Positions 12,693-25,400 of a stretch of 64,000 bases of DNA are shown piece after piece. Made by a program: the position numbers and the translations under genes. The notes beneath the pieces are model-generated. The model did no database searches. It saw only the letters and a list, made by a program, of their open reading frames with translations, and was not told the origin of the DNA. The stretch is taken from the NCBI GenBank assembly GCA_007258455.2, contig VDFB02270651.1:495955370-496019369 (forward strand). Reading direction: 5' to 3'. Position 1 is the stretch's first letter, and the number at the start of each line of letters is the position of its first letter. The DNA is from Sequoia sempervirens (Eukaryota; Streptophyta; Pinopsida; Cupressales; Cupressaceae).

Positions 12693-13566
12693 AGCATGTC
12701 ATATCAGGTCTGGTAGTAGTCAAATAGATCAAACAACCAATCAACTGACTATAAAGAGTGGGATTCACTGAAGCAGAATCATCGGAAGTGGACAACTTAA
12801 GTCCAACTTCGATAAGTTTGGCCACTGGATTGCAATCCTTGATATGAAGCCTTTGGAGAAGATCTTGAACATACTTTGTTGAGAACAAAATATATCATCT
12901 GTATGTTGCCAAACTTCAAGACCAAGAAAATAATACATATATCCTAAATCAGTCATTTCAAATTCTAAAACCACAGCTGCTCTAAATTTAGCAAACAAAA
13001 AAGAATTGTTCCCAGTATATATAAGATCATCCACATAGAAGACGATAATAAGAATATCCTCACCAGAATACTTGATGTAAAGACTAGGATTTGACTGACT
13101 CTTTACAAAACCTTTCTTCTGGAGGGAAGAGACAGTTCTAGAATACCATGCCCTTGGTGTCTATTTAAGACCATACAAGGCCTTCCTTAACCTATAAACA
13201 AAGTGTTCTTTGGAAGGTACTTCAAAACCTTGAGGCTGAATGACATAAACCTCTTCATCAATATAACCATTCAAAAGATCACTCTGAACATCCATTTGAT
13301 AAACAGTCCAATAATTTTGAGCAGCTAAAGACAAAACTAATCTAACAATTTCATCCTTGCTATAGGAGCAAAAGTTTCAGCATAATCAATACCTTCTGTT
13401 GAGTGTACCCTTTTGCAATAAATTTAGCCTTATGTTTGTCAATACTCCCATAAAATTTATACTTAGTTTTATATATCCAATTTGTACCTGCAACTTCCTT
13501 TTGAGGGGGTAACTTGAATAACTCCCATGTGTTATTTCTTTCAATGGATGTCATCTCACACTCCAT
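12676..13566 (-). pseudogene. Copia reverse transcriptase fragments
   Basis: Three open pieces (13566-13360, 13034-12765, 12888-12676) in different frames give the canonical Copia RT. It opens with NNTWELFKLPP and WIYKTKYK...HKAKFIAKGYTQQ, and the catalytic centre is YVDDLIYTGNNSFLF. The downstream thumb region includes DLGYMYYFLGLEVWQ and LIGCLIYLTTTRPDM. Stops separate the pieces, so this is a pseudogene of the element's RT. Confidence 0.88.
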
Positions 13567-13899
13567 GGCTGCAACCCATTCTTCTTTTTCAGTAGCTTCA
13601 GCAAAATTCTCTAGCTCGTTAATCTATATGACTTGAGTCATTAGAGCATAGTTAACTTTGGCATTGGACCTTCTTGTCAACTTATCAAAGTTAGTGTCCA
13701 ACAAGAGAGTTGGAAGATGACTTATTTAGTTCTTCTTTGATATTTTCAATATCTCCTTGTTCCTACATTCGAGGATGCAAGTTACGTATTATCAATTATT
13801 TATGATTGATCAACACAAGTGTATGTGAGTCTTCTTCTCCTACATCATTCATAGGTCGGTTAGATTTTTCTAAATCAATCACAATGTTTTTATCCTTCT

Positions 13900-14414
13900 C
13901 ACTAGGAGCATATTATAGCCTTCTGTCAAAGATGACTTCTCTACTTATTATTATTGATAAGATCATACAATCGATAAGCTTTGTTTTCAAATCCATAACC
14001 AATGAAAATGCATTTGAGGCTTCTATCATCCAACTTTGTCTTTTTTCCTCTTGGTATGTGCGCATAGGCAACACATCCAACCAAACACTTTCAGATGAGC
14101 AATTGATGGCGTAATGCTAGACCAAGCTTGTTTAGAAGTCATTCTATGAACCGGTTTTGTAGGACTTCTATTCAACACATAGACTATTGTAGTGATTATT
14201 TCTACCCAAAAAAATTATTTAGTTTATTTTCTTTCAACATGCTTCTAGCCATTTCAACAATAGTCCTATTCTTCCTCTCAATAATGCCATTTTTCTACAA
14301 AGTGAAGGTAGTAAACTCTCTTTGAATCCCATGTTGTCTACAAAAATCCAAAAATAAATTTGACCTATACTCTCCCAGTCTCCCCCATTATTTGACCTAA
14401 TGACTTTTATGTAG
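13900..14414 (-). pseudogene. Copia integrase, distal half
   Basis: On the - strand this reads DYIKVIRSNNGGDWESIG, then LNRSPTKPVHRMTSKQAW, then HLKVFGCVAYAHIPRGKK and KLDDRSLKCIFIGY. These are typical Copia integrase core and C-terminal motifs. The proximal half continues beyond the inserted LTR at 15149 and up. Joined across one copy of the TGTAG repeat, the frame reads QSGDYIKV, which shows the interruption is a clean insertion. Confidence 0.8.
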
Positions 14415-15148
14415 TGGTGCAATCACGGATGGAGGGTCTAGAAGAACTATCCAACCGTGCAGCTTAGAGTTCACGTAGGAGAAAATAATACCAGAAAATA
14501 CTTAGCAAACGTAGGTCTTCATTGAACCAATAATTGGAAATCTTACATGCATCATATGCAAAATAACTACGGCTCACAGGCCTACCACAAGAGCATTACA
14601 GATAGTACAATTGGCACAAAGCCTTATTACATTCCACAACCAAGAAGGTTGGATTGAATTGCGAACTACTTCTAATGATCTGATTGATTAATTACTAAAC
14701 TCCTTCCAAATGATTACAATGATCTTTAAATACGAATCTCCAACTCCAATTATGGTCCACGTCGGCCTCAAGGGTTTACAAACCCCAATGAATGGTCAAA
14801 CGTGTAGGTCAGCCTCAAAACATGAAAGATAATCCTTCTCAAGATGAATTTTGGAACTCCAAGAAAGATCCCCTAGGACCTTTCTGGACCAGGTCGGCCC
14901 CAAATGCTTTGACTGTGAATTAACAGTGAAATTTTGAGAGCAATGACTTTCTACAAATGAATGCAAATTTCCTAAAATCTAGATATGATGTAGATGACCT
15001 TGTGTAGATGCCATATCCTGCTCTGCAAGCTGAGAAATGACAATGCAATGAAATGCGGAATGAACTGCTGAAACAACTACAAAGTGAAATGCAAGAATGT
15101 TTTTGGTTGATACAGGATTGCTTTACAACCACAAATGCTCTTGCATCA
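14415..15148. mobile_element. Solo LTR nested in the Copia integrase
   Basis: The 734-bp segment begins TGGTGCAATC, ends CTTGCATCA and is flanked on both sides by TGTAG (14410-14414 and 15149-15153). TG...CA ends with a 5-bp target duplication are the marks of an LTR insertion, and no internal region is present. Removing it with one duplication restores a continuous integrase motif. Orientation is unclear. It is younger than the Copia element it interrupts. Confidence 0.8.
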
Positions 15149-17470
15149 TGTAGTCACCACTTTGATTTTCCACTTCTTAAACTCAATGAACTTATCAAAA
15201 ACTTTTGATTTTTCAACCAAACAGTATCCAAGTTTTATGTGAAAAATCATCAATAAAGGTGAGAAAGTACTTGGATTTATTGAGAGAAAGAGTTACCATA
15301 AGACCACACAAATCAGTATGAATGATTTCAAGAGGTTTTCTAGCCCTTCTAGATAGACCAATTAATAAAGTAACTATATGTTGTTTCCCAAAAAGACATT
15401 CTTCACAAACTTCCTATCTATTCTCAATCAATGGCAATCCTTAAACCATAAGATTTTTCTTAAGTAACCACTAAAATTGAGATTTCGATACTTTTGGTGC
15501 CATAGATGACCATCATGCATTCCTATAGTGCTTAAGGCTTGATTACTTCAAGAAAAATAAGGAGTAAATATGCAATTGCCTGTCATGTGGGCTCATGAAA
15601 CAACTAAATACATTTGTGACTTGTCTTTACTTATGCATTCATTCCTATCAAAGATAACTTGGTAATTTTGTTCTAGGATTTGACCAATTGATAACAAATT
15701 CTTTTTAGAGTAGGACCCCATCAAATGTTAGAAATATGTTTTACGATGTTCCATTAATCACCACAATAGTGCCTTTTCCCTTAGTTCCATGGGATTGATT
15801 ATCCACTAACACAAGAGTGCTACTATATTTTTCATCGAAATCTAGAAGCCATGTGTGAAAAGCAACCAAAATCCATATAACACAAAGTGTCTTCATTGGT
15901 ATTTATATCGAGATATAAACAAATTATGATTATCTTCTATAGTGTTATGTGTGGATTGTTTATGCTAGCATTTTGATTCATAATGACCAAATTTGTTACA
16001 ACGAAAACACTTGATATTTCTTTTGTCTCTAATATTATCCCTACTTCTACCTTAGCGCCTACATCTAAAATTTTTATTCCTGCCTCTATAATCAAAACTC
16101 TTCCTTGATAAATGCGACTACACTCTCCTCTATACTCATTTTTAGAGTGAGAATCCTTTCTATAAACATTTTTTTGATAACTTATAGAAAAATTGTTCTT
16201 TTTACCCCTAATGTTGACCTTAGACTCTAGGCTTTCTTCACTATTTTCATTCTTTCTTGAGTGTTAATAAATGCCTCTTAATTAATCAATTTTTATTATT
16301 GTGAGGTCCTTTGACATTTCAATTGTTAAAACTTAAAATATTGTCAAATTTTGGAAGAAAACTTCTCAAGATTTCTTCAGTCGGATATCAATTATTCAAA
16401 TTATCACCTAGAGTCTTCATTTGATTTGCAATATCTTCAACCTTAGTTAAAAATTCATTTACTAATAGTCTAATACATTAGGACCCATTTTGATATTTTC
16501 AGAACTCTTTCTTAATGTTTGCAGTTTTGTTAGGTGAGCACTCTGATATGCATTTACATGAATATTTCATGTCTGTTTTTGATTGACTTGATATTCCCTA
16601 AATTAGACATGATGCTTCATTGAACTTTTGTTCATCTATCTTAAATCATCTTTTCTGTTAATTATTGAACATGTTTATATCCTTTGGTTCTTTATACCCT
16701 TTACTGACAATTTCTCATAAATTCTTAGATTTTTATAATATTCGCCTTCTTAAACAAAATTAACATCCTATCAAAAATAGAAATCAACCACCCCAATGCC
16801 TCTTCTACATATACCATCTTTAAAAAATGTAGCAAAATACCTTACAAAATAAAAAATCAACTCCTGCTATCAATCACAAATTCTGATAATCCTCTTGCAA
16901 AATCCCCCTAACTGCACTTCTCTTTGCAAATTCAATTTCTCAATACCAACAATCATCAACCAAACTAGGTATGCACTATTTTTTAAATATATATTTGTTG
17001 CTACTGTTTGAAAAATACCAGAAATAAAATATTTACTCAACAACAGAATATTAAAAGGTTGTGCAAAACCTGATTTCCAGTGCTTCAATTCTAATTCGAT
17101 CCACGGAAATCTTCAAATGGCATTCAGCAAACAAAATTACTCTGCAAATATTAGCTTGTAAATTGCCCCTCTTTCTCCGGCATCTCCTTTCCCTTTTCTG
17201 GCTGCAACTACTGCCTCATTTAAAGCCTAGAGGCCCTATTCAACCTGCTCCAGTCTTCACATCCAATGCTGCAATCTTCGCTGCAGGATATTGACAGGCT
17301 TTGATCAATTAGGCTGGATTTATTTGAGACGAAATTTCTCTATCCTTCAGGCTTTGATGCATATCGACAGCCAGCCTGCCACCCGTGGATCTGGTCGTAA
17401 GACTTATTAAATCTAACCTCTACAAACCGCGCTTCCTCCTTCCATCTTCCTGCACACTGATACCAATTGA

Positions 17471-17658
17471 TGGTATTGAAAGAGCGAGCAAAAAGTATGA
17501 GCATGAATGATGATCTGTTGATCATCAATAACTACGCAAATGGAAGGCAAAGTTTCCGTTGATTTCTGAGAATAAAATATTGTAAAAAAAAAACCAAAAA
17601 TATAATTGAAATCTACAACTACCACAAACAAATAACTAGTCAATATAAACAATATTTA
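17471..17658 (-). repeat. 5' LTR of the Copia element
   Basis: Pairs with 11834-12024 and, inverted, with 2765-2952. The primer-binding site follows on the - strand after 5 bp. The first bases have mutated from the expected TG. Confidence 0.75.
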
Positions 17659-18070
17659 GTATACCCATTAAAAATTCCTGAACCTCTTCATTCAAATTAT
17701 ATGTAATAACTATTTTCTTATGGTTACCCCTTAGATTAAATCGTACTTCTTCTGTCTGCTTAGCTAGGGTAAATTGTGCACTCTCTGTCTTCGCATTGCT
17801 TGGGTATATTGACAATGGCATTCCCTGATATAATCTGACTGCAGTATTCTGTATGAAGAATGACAGCCTCTTTGATGCTCCATTCAAAATAAACACGTTT
17901 GGCTCTTCGGCACAAATTCAACTTAATGAGCAAATCCACTGACCCATGGTACGTTTGTTGTTTTTCAAGGAAGCTTTGATTAATGAGTATTTTCTACTAG
18001 TCCCTCAATCATCAGAATGCATATGAAGTAGATTCTAGAAGCTTGATTGGAATTTATCACATAACGTGGG

Positions 18071-19115
18071 TGCTTCTTCGGGTGATTCAGTTTTAAATGC
18101 CCCTGTTCGTTGGGGTTGCTGGTTTGGTTTGGTTGGTTGTTTTTTTTTTTTCGTTGTCTTTTGTTTAATTTGGTCAGTTTATTCTATTTTGTTCCTTATT
18201 ATTATTAGTTTTTTATATTCTCGGTTATTGGTTTTTTTTAATTTATTTTTATTATTATTATTTTTTTAATTTATTTCGGTCCTTGTAGTTTCTTTCTGAT
18301 TGTTTTTTTGTTTTCTGTCTTTGTCTCCTCTGTATCTTATATAAGTGTATGTGTCTTTTTCTCTAGAGAAGAGAAAATTATGAAAATGACCCTTTAGAAT
18401 TAAAAGGGAGGTAGTTAAAAGAGAGATTAATAAAGAATATATATAAAACTCTTGGGAAATAATAATTATTTATTTAAATAATTATTAAAAGCACAGTTTG
18501 GAAACCATCCCTTAAGGCTTATATAAGCATTTATGTGAGACTTGGAAAGGCATTCAAGGATGGAGAACATTCAAGGAGAGAAGAGAAAAAGGAAAGAGGA
18601 ACTAAAAGGGCACAAAGGAGTGAAGGTTAGGGTCTAGGTGGGCATTTAAAAATCTCGAGAAAGGGCACATAGCGTATGTCCAACTCGGGGTTACTCTGGG
18701 AGTGTTGTCCTAGCTAGGGCTGAGTTTATGCCGTAAAGACAAGTTGATACTGTGCAAGAACCGGTTCTTCCAGTGGTGTTTGTGCTGGGAAACGACCTAG
18801 ATCTATAACCATTCCTCTGATTGCGGATAGTAGTCTTTCCATGACTTTAAGATAAGTATTGAGAACCATTGATTCAATAATATTGGGAATATTGTCTATA
18901 TGATTTGTTGTTAATATGATTTATCTATGTGGAGGTGTTATTCCATTTACTATGTTGATTATTTAATTGTCACATATTTGTAGCTTACATTAATTATTCA
19001 CATTTATTTTGATAATATTACATATTATAAATTATATTATCTCTAATATTTGTTATATTAAATCTGTTGCTAATATTTAATACTTAATAACCATAAGAGA
19101 AAAAATGACATTACA
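18071..19115 (+). mobile_element. Solo LTR, right-arm copy
   Basis: Begins TGCTTCTTCGG, ends GACATTACA and is flanked by CGTGGG (18065-18070) and CGTAGG (19116-19121). A TATA-like CTTATATAAG lies at about 18518-18527, followed by a leader-like purine-rich stretch, so the LTR promoter points right. It is the partner of 1476-2353 but longer. The extra length is a T-rich low-complexity block near 18140-18300 and about 100 bp after the TATA box. The ends are inferred from termini and flanks. Confidence 0.55.
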
Positions 19116-19600
19116 CGTAGGACCCTTTCAAAATCCCTTGTTCTTGTTCATAGCTCCAGATAAAAGCTTTACCCTAATTAAAAAACATGGGTGCTTCTTC
19201 TGCTCTCATATTCACCATTTCAAAAATAAAATCATTTTTTCACTTACTTATGACATTCCACCTTGCTTGTAATTTTGGGATCTGGTAACAGTTGTTCTTT
19301 GTCATCAATGTCGCAAGTGTAAATGAAATTGTGTCACCATGAGATGGTACTCTTTTCTTTTTAGATTATTTTCCGCGCTCCATGGAAGCAGCCGTTGTAA
19401 CTTGTTTAGCATACATCATCATCTTCATCAGCTATGGCAGTGTCCTGAACAATGTTCATTTTCTCTGCAATTCCTTCTTTTTCTAGAGTAGTTGTGCACT
19501 CTAACTTCGCGCTTCTAATTATCCTATGTGGAAATTTCAAATCACTCCCAATTTTTTACAGCAGCTTATTTGGCAAGTCCCCTACTTATAACTAAGGTTT

Positions 19601-21466
19601 TGAAATATACCGGGCCAATTTTTTTCAATTTTTTAACAACAATTTACAATGAATCAAGCACCCGTTAAGGTTAGATTGAAAACCAAACGATGCTGAAAGT
19701 AACTCTAACCAGAATGTACACCAGGATCCCGGAAAGGGCAAGGTGTGAGCATTGGTCAGAGGATCTCAAAGGAAAATGCTGAACATAAACTCTAACCAAG
19801 AGATGCGCCGGCGAACGATGAGCATTCGGTCAGAGGATCCCTATCTAATTGCAATACTGGAAAAGCTCAACACCAAGCATGTGCTACTCAATCCATGATG
19901 GATAAGAGGCGACCATATGGCGGAGACTTATGTAAATACAAAGCAACTTAAGCAAATAGGCGGCAAGCCAGCCTCTTCCACTTATTCAGTGGGCAATTAC
20001 AAATATTGAAATTGCAAGAATAATAAGATGCTGACAGTACTACTGTTCAGCTTACAATATGATGAAGAATGTCTGCAATATTAAGTAAATAGAGCTCTTT
20101 AACGTTAGCAAAGATAAGTGTGTCTTCCTCAATGTTTTCTCAAAGCTTTCTATCACCTACTCAACTCAAACCCCACTCTAAATGCAAACTAATATGACTG
20201 TCACAAGGTCTGAAACTGGTAAACAGCGACACAGAATTATATTGAAATGATCACAACTCTCACAATTCTCAACCGATTGACCCCAAATGAAATGCAACAG
20301 CCCTCTATGATCAAGGCGCCCAAGTTAGAACCAGAGAACAGACCCAATCTGCAATATTTAATTTTATCTCAAATCTTATGCAAGTACAAAATGTACGGCC
20401 CAAGAGAAAGGGCGATTTTCTTCTTTAAAAATCAGCACTTGACTAAAAATTATGAAACTTCACAGATGTTGGCGCCTTCCCTGGACAAATGCAAATAGGA
20501 AATACCCAGAATGCAATCTTTTTGTATTTTTGAAATATGAGTGAAAATGACAATTTAGCTATGAACTCAACAACCTCTGAAAATGACATAAAAGTGCAAA
20601 CAACTGAACTACCAATGCAATTAACTCTCAACAAAGCATACCTCACTACAAAATGCACTCAACACAAGAAATATCTCCACTAGGTGTTGTCTCACAAGCA
20701 CGAAGTTGAGCCAAGCTAGGAGGCATTCATTCCTCGAAGCAATCCTCTCACCATTTCGGCAGCATAACTTTACTCAAGAAGTTGGATGATGAAACTGAAG
20801 ACCAAGACCTCCTTTTAAAGACTTGAGATGACTGTCCAGAAGCTTCTAGAAACCCAGCATTTCAAATTTTGAGTAACTCCTTTTCCCTCCAAAAGTGGCG
20901 TCCTTTTTGCCTTAAGCAAATTTGACTTTTTTTAAATTACAATAAACTCCAAGATGGCGTCCTTTTCTCCAACATTGATTTTTGAACATTAGAAAATATA
21001 AAATAACCTCATGGGGCGCCACCCCTTCAAAAGCCACCTTTTAAAAACAACTTAAGTTCCAACACTAGGCTAAGGGGGGGGTCAACAGCAAAATATAACA
21101 TTAAACATGCCTTTATTAAAAATAATTCAACTTATCTCTCCAAACGAGCCCCAAAGCCAACATTGAGCAAATCCAACTGAACATACTGAAGTAGAAGGTC
21201 AATCGAGCCGAACCCAACAGGACCACTGCCAGAAATAGAATTTACTAAAAATAGTAAATTCGTGAAAGTGCTCAGAATGCCAAAACGAACACATCACCGA
21301 AAAGCTCACGAAAAACCCAGAAGGAATCCGCAATTCAAACGCCAATCCGTGAGCACAAGAAACCACCAACCAAGAAACCCTAATTTCACCACCGAGAAGC
21401 CTACGGGTCTCCAGAATAGGCTAACGGTCAACCAAAAGAAGTCATGCTCGAGAAGGGGACATTACA
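19601..21466. mobile_element. 1.87 kb solo LTR, present only in the right arm
   Basis: The segment starts TGAAATATACC, ends GGACATTACA and is bracketed by GGTTT (19596-19600 and 21467-21471). In the left arm the corresponding site near 985-1010 is uninterrupted, which gives an empty-site control. No gag or pol is seen, so this is read as a solo LTR. The short ORFs within (for example 21262-21594, basic) show no recognisable domain. Confidence 0.85.
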
Positions 21467-22008
21467 GGTTTCAGGGCCACATCATCAAATATGATGCTAC
21501 ATCAGCATGCTTTTTGTCAAGGTGTCCAAAAAGGCCCAAAAAAAAAGGTGAGACCAATACTTGTGCATTCATAGCATATTTTATTGAGCACTGATGTGGA
21601 ATCACATGATTGGTTGCTTTTTAGATCAAAGGAATACATTTTGTTTAATTATGGGTAGTCATCATCAACACTAACAACTTTAAAGTCACAACTACTAGTC
21701 CAATATTAATAAAATTATTGAACATTATATAAACAACTACTATCACAACTATTGAAATGTACTCAGGTCCTCTCCCCTATTTGTATCTTTTTCCTCAACA
21801 TTTGGATTTACACTTTTTGCTTATTTCCAACATCTCAATTTTATGTAAGCCCTCATGGCATGGTCATCCTCTTCCTCGGTGCTAGCAATCCTCATTCTTC
21901 CCCCATTTTCATGGATGTTTTCCATACTCCAAAATCTAATTTTCTCTTCATCGTTCCATCTCATGGTGCAGTCTTGATTGCATCTCCCTCAGTTACTGTT
22001 TATTCCTT

Positions 22009-22270
22009 TGTTGCACCTTTTTTGAAACGCATATCTGCTTCAATCAACCTCTTTGCAGCCTTGCAACAATAGATGCACCTTATTTTTTCTCTCCTTTTCT
22101 CGTTTATCATATTTACAAACCTCCAGAATGATCAATATGTACCCTCTCCTTTTGTTGAATCATTTTTGAAAGGTAAAATTTGCGTCAGTCAACCTCTTTT
22201 CAACTTTAACTGCACAATGGTTTTTTCTCTTCTCTTCTCTTTTATCATCTTTACAAACCTCTTGGATGAA
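22009..22270. repeat. Degenerate two-unit tandem duplication (about 144 bp)
   Basis: Unit 1 (22009-22152) and unit 2 (22153-22270) share landmarks in the same order: TGTTG, a TTTTTGAAA block, TCAACCTCTTT, a C/T-rich TTTTTCTCT block, and TTTATCAT followed by TTTACAAACCTC. The mirror copy in the left arm lies at about 195-460. The duplication predates the inverted duplication. Confidence 0.6.
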
Positions 22271-22467
22271 TAATGTTTAACTTTGTCCGCTTCTGCAACT
22301 TACTTTGTGTCACGTTGACTCAACATTACAGCTCTTCTAGCCACCTCTTTTATGGGTCTTACCCGACATATTACTCTCATTCTTTATAAATGGTTCTTCT
22401 CTTGATCCATTTCTTTCTCTAACTTTTCTGTGACTCCAACTGTCAACCTTCCACCTCCAACACACAG

Positions 22468-25400
22468 GTACTTTATTAACTAAGTTATCAACTCATGCAT
22501 CCAACACTTTGTTTTGACTAAAGTTCAAATCCAAAGATGCCAGCTGTTTAAGCTCTTCTTGAATTCTTCACTTCACACCAACCTTCAGCTGTTCTATTTG
22601 TCAGACAATCAACTTTTAATATATTTTCCCCTTTTTTTTCCACAGTTGCGCATGTCATAGTTTACATACTCTCCGAGTAGCCGAGTAATTTCGAAAAAAT
22701 TTGAATGCCGAATAATTTCTGCTTTTACTCGCAGGTAGATGGATTTTCTCCCGCTAAATTATCAAGCAATCATCAGTAGCTCGCAAAAAACCCACAAACT
22801 TGGCATGTTTGTGTGTGTATAAATATGTCTGTGTGTATATGCATGCAAACTTGGCATCCTGTGTATGTTTATAGATATATATGTGTGCACAGTGCAGTCC
22901 TGAGTATACACATACATAACTATCCACACACATTTGCTGAGTTTTTCCGAAATCAAAATTTTTGGGCTTGCTGAGTACTCTCCAATTCCAACTATGTAAA
23001 CTATGTGCTATACCACTTGTATCCTCACAGCATCATGGATTGCTCTAATACCAATTGAGGCAGGACACCTCCCAAGTAAGCTATCTCCTTTCTTCCTCTA
23101 TAAATCAGTTCGAATATTGATACAAAATTTCTACGCTCTGTTCTCACTCATACTTAATCTACACAATGATAGAATTCAACTTACACATGCAGCTGCCATG
23201 ACAGTTTTGAATGAAAAAAAAAGGGTGTTCAATGTTTAGGCCTCCCAAATGAAAAATGAGAGCAGCTTCTTAAAATTACAATAATAAATTACATTTATAG
23301 TCAACAAATATTAATAAAAATTTTATCTTTTAATCTCATGTTGCTGTTTAAGTGCATTTTCTGCTTATATTTAAGCAGCTGAAGTGTTCCCATACAAATT
23401 TAAAATTGTAGGAAAAGGATAATTTAGAATCTTTCTTATTTTGGTGGAGCAACTATTGTTTAAAAATTGAAAATAGGCTGTGAAAAAGGGCTGGAAATAA
23501 CTAATAAGAAGCAGCTGCATATTGAAAAATTGTCAAGTGGCTCCATAAATTTTTTTTCCCTCTTTTTCATTTGCCTTCAATTTTTCCCTCCAAATTTTAT
23601 CTACAAAAATTATTAATGATATTATTCAGTCATACATGCAAATAAATAATAACTGCATATTTTTTAGATGACTGCTTAAAAATAAGCAGCAAACCAAAAT
23701 TCATAGGACCACCAACCTCACAAATTACTCCTAAAAAATTTGAACAATGATCAAAATAAATTAAACAGTTGTATGAGAACCTTCCCTAATTCTCCCATCC
23801 TACCAGTAATAAAAGCTCAAATTAACTTTTTATTGTAAGAGAACAACAACGAAGTAGCAGTAAAAATGCTACCACTGTTGGTGTGATACGTTACTCAGTG
23901 GAGAGACACTTATGCACTGCACTGAAAATCAGGGTCCCATGCAAATATGTTTTAGCAGGCACTGTTCAATATTCCCTTTAAACTTAAAATTTAAAAAAAA
24001 GGTAAAAAGGGAGAGAGAGAAAATATGTAGCCGCATGATAATTTTGTGGTTGAACAGTAGTTGCCTAATTTTAACCCTACTTTCCATCATAGCTGAACTT
24101 CCATATCCTGCATTATAGTTGTTTAAGAATTTTATTTTTAAGAAAAATCTTAAATTATGAATATTTTAGAGGTAAGAGAATACAAAATGGGTAGTCAGAT
24201 GGCAAATTTATAATTAAACAATAGTTGATTTATTTTGATCCCTCACTATCTACAACTGAACTTTCATATCTTATATTTTTCCCCATTAAATTGTGGAGCT
24301 TGTTATCTAGCAGCTAGCAGCTAGCAGTGAGCAGGGAAGAGTAGATTAAAAAATGTACAGCATTAAGGGTGGGGTCTCATGAATTTTATTATTTTGCATA
24401 TTCAATTCAACAGCTTAAATAAATATAAAATAATAAAAAATTAATTGGTGAGAATTTTAAAATTTCATATGATTGACAAATGGCAGAAAAAAGCTTAAGC
24501 TGGCAGGGCAATTTCTAGCCCCACGCCTTTTGCACCTGCTTAAGTTTTTTATCTAAAAATCAGGGGCCGCTATTGTTGAGGAAAAGATCTAATTTATCCT
24601 ATAGCATTTTTTTTTTTTTCCCTTCAGGAGACTCCTTACTCCTTCAAAATAGATCCCCAAACCCCATGAGACCTCACCCTAAAAAGGGTTCCTTTTAAAA
24701 TTTCCCCAAAAAAAATTGATATTGCATTGATTTGTTTCAGAATAGAAGTGATGTTCTTTGCTTACGATTATTTTAGAAACTACTACTTAAAAAATAATGA
24801 ATGTCAGAAAAACTACTTAATTCAGTTCAGAGAAACTGGCTAGTTTATTCGTAAAGCAAGAAGAAAATTAGAAAGAATAAGAGCTTTTCTGGATTTGAGT
24901 CGACAAGGAAGGCTGGAGATTCTGGATCCTTGGGATATATATATATATGTAAAATCACTTATTGAAATGTTGTCTCCTTTAAAGAGGAAACAGAATTATA
25001 TTCTTAATATGGCACTGGTTTTTTATTGATCTTGTTATTGTGAGTTGAAAGCTGAGGCAGGAATGTTTTGTATAACTCTGATGTATTAAGATTACTTGGA
25101 AATTACCACTTCCAAGCCAATTGATGCCTCAATTATTATAATTGTTTATTACTTCTTATCGAAAGTTAGTATCCGGTTTGATATTTCCAATGGGAAACTA
25201 TTCAAAGTGAGTGCACCAAAGAGAATGTAAAGAAATTTAGTCACAGTGTAATGTTCAAAGTTTGATAGTGGAATTTTTTATAGTGGATTTTGAAAACAAC
25301 AAATTTGAAATTTGCTTTTCTAGTAGCTTGGATTAGCTCTGTGATGCATTAGATCTTGTGCATAGACATAGAAGTTGAACAAGATCTAATCTAAAGTTAT

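Larger units (their letters stand above)
11834..17658 (-). mobile_element. Dead Copia LTR retrotransposon (gag-PR-INT-RT-RH)
   Basis: The element runs on the - strand. The 5' LTR is 17471-17658 and the 3' LTR 11834-12024, about 190 bp each and clearly diverged. A primer-binding site TGGTATCAGTG begins at 17465. A polypurine stretch ATGGGGAAGAATG lies just before the 3' LTR. Domains in order: gag with CCHC knuckle (about 16008-15967); protease carrying a 17-bp deletion relative to the left-arm copy; integrase (about 15540-13900, with SGDYIKVIRSNNGG across the nested LTR, then LKVFGCVAYAHIPRGKK); reverse transcriptase (13566 to about 12700, WIYKTKYK and catalytic YVDDLIYTGN near 13030); and RNase H (12692-12387, TDAEYKAA). 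This order is diagnostic of Copia. Many stops and frameshifts, and no matching target duplication at the two outer ends. Confidence 0.9.
15588..22467. repeat. Right arm of the large inverted duplication
   Basis: Reverse complement of 1-4852, about 2 kb longer mainly because of the solo LTR at 19601-21466. Short ORFs recur in mirror image: for example 16870-17088 on - equals 3335-3553 on +, and 17061-17294 on + equals 3129-3362 on -, both with identical translations. The homology begins inside the Copia element and extends out of it through the 5' LTR into flanking DNA. The duplicated unit is therefore a genomic segment, not one transposon. Confidence 0.9.

Noticed and set aside
17061..17294. 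77-codon ORF identical in both arms (also 3129-3362)
   Set aside because: Lies in the Copia leader/gag region antisense to the element; identity is due to the inverted duplication.
23350..24560. Possible MITE with GCTTAAGC-type inverted ends
   Set aside because: Several short palindromes with TTAAGCAG occur, but I could not define paired ends or a target duplication.
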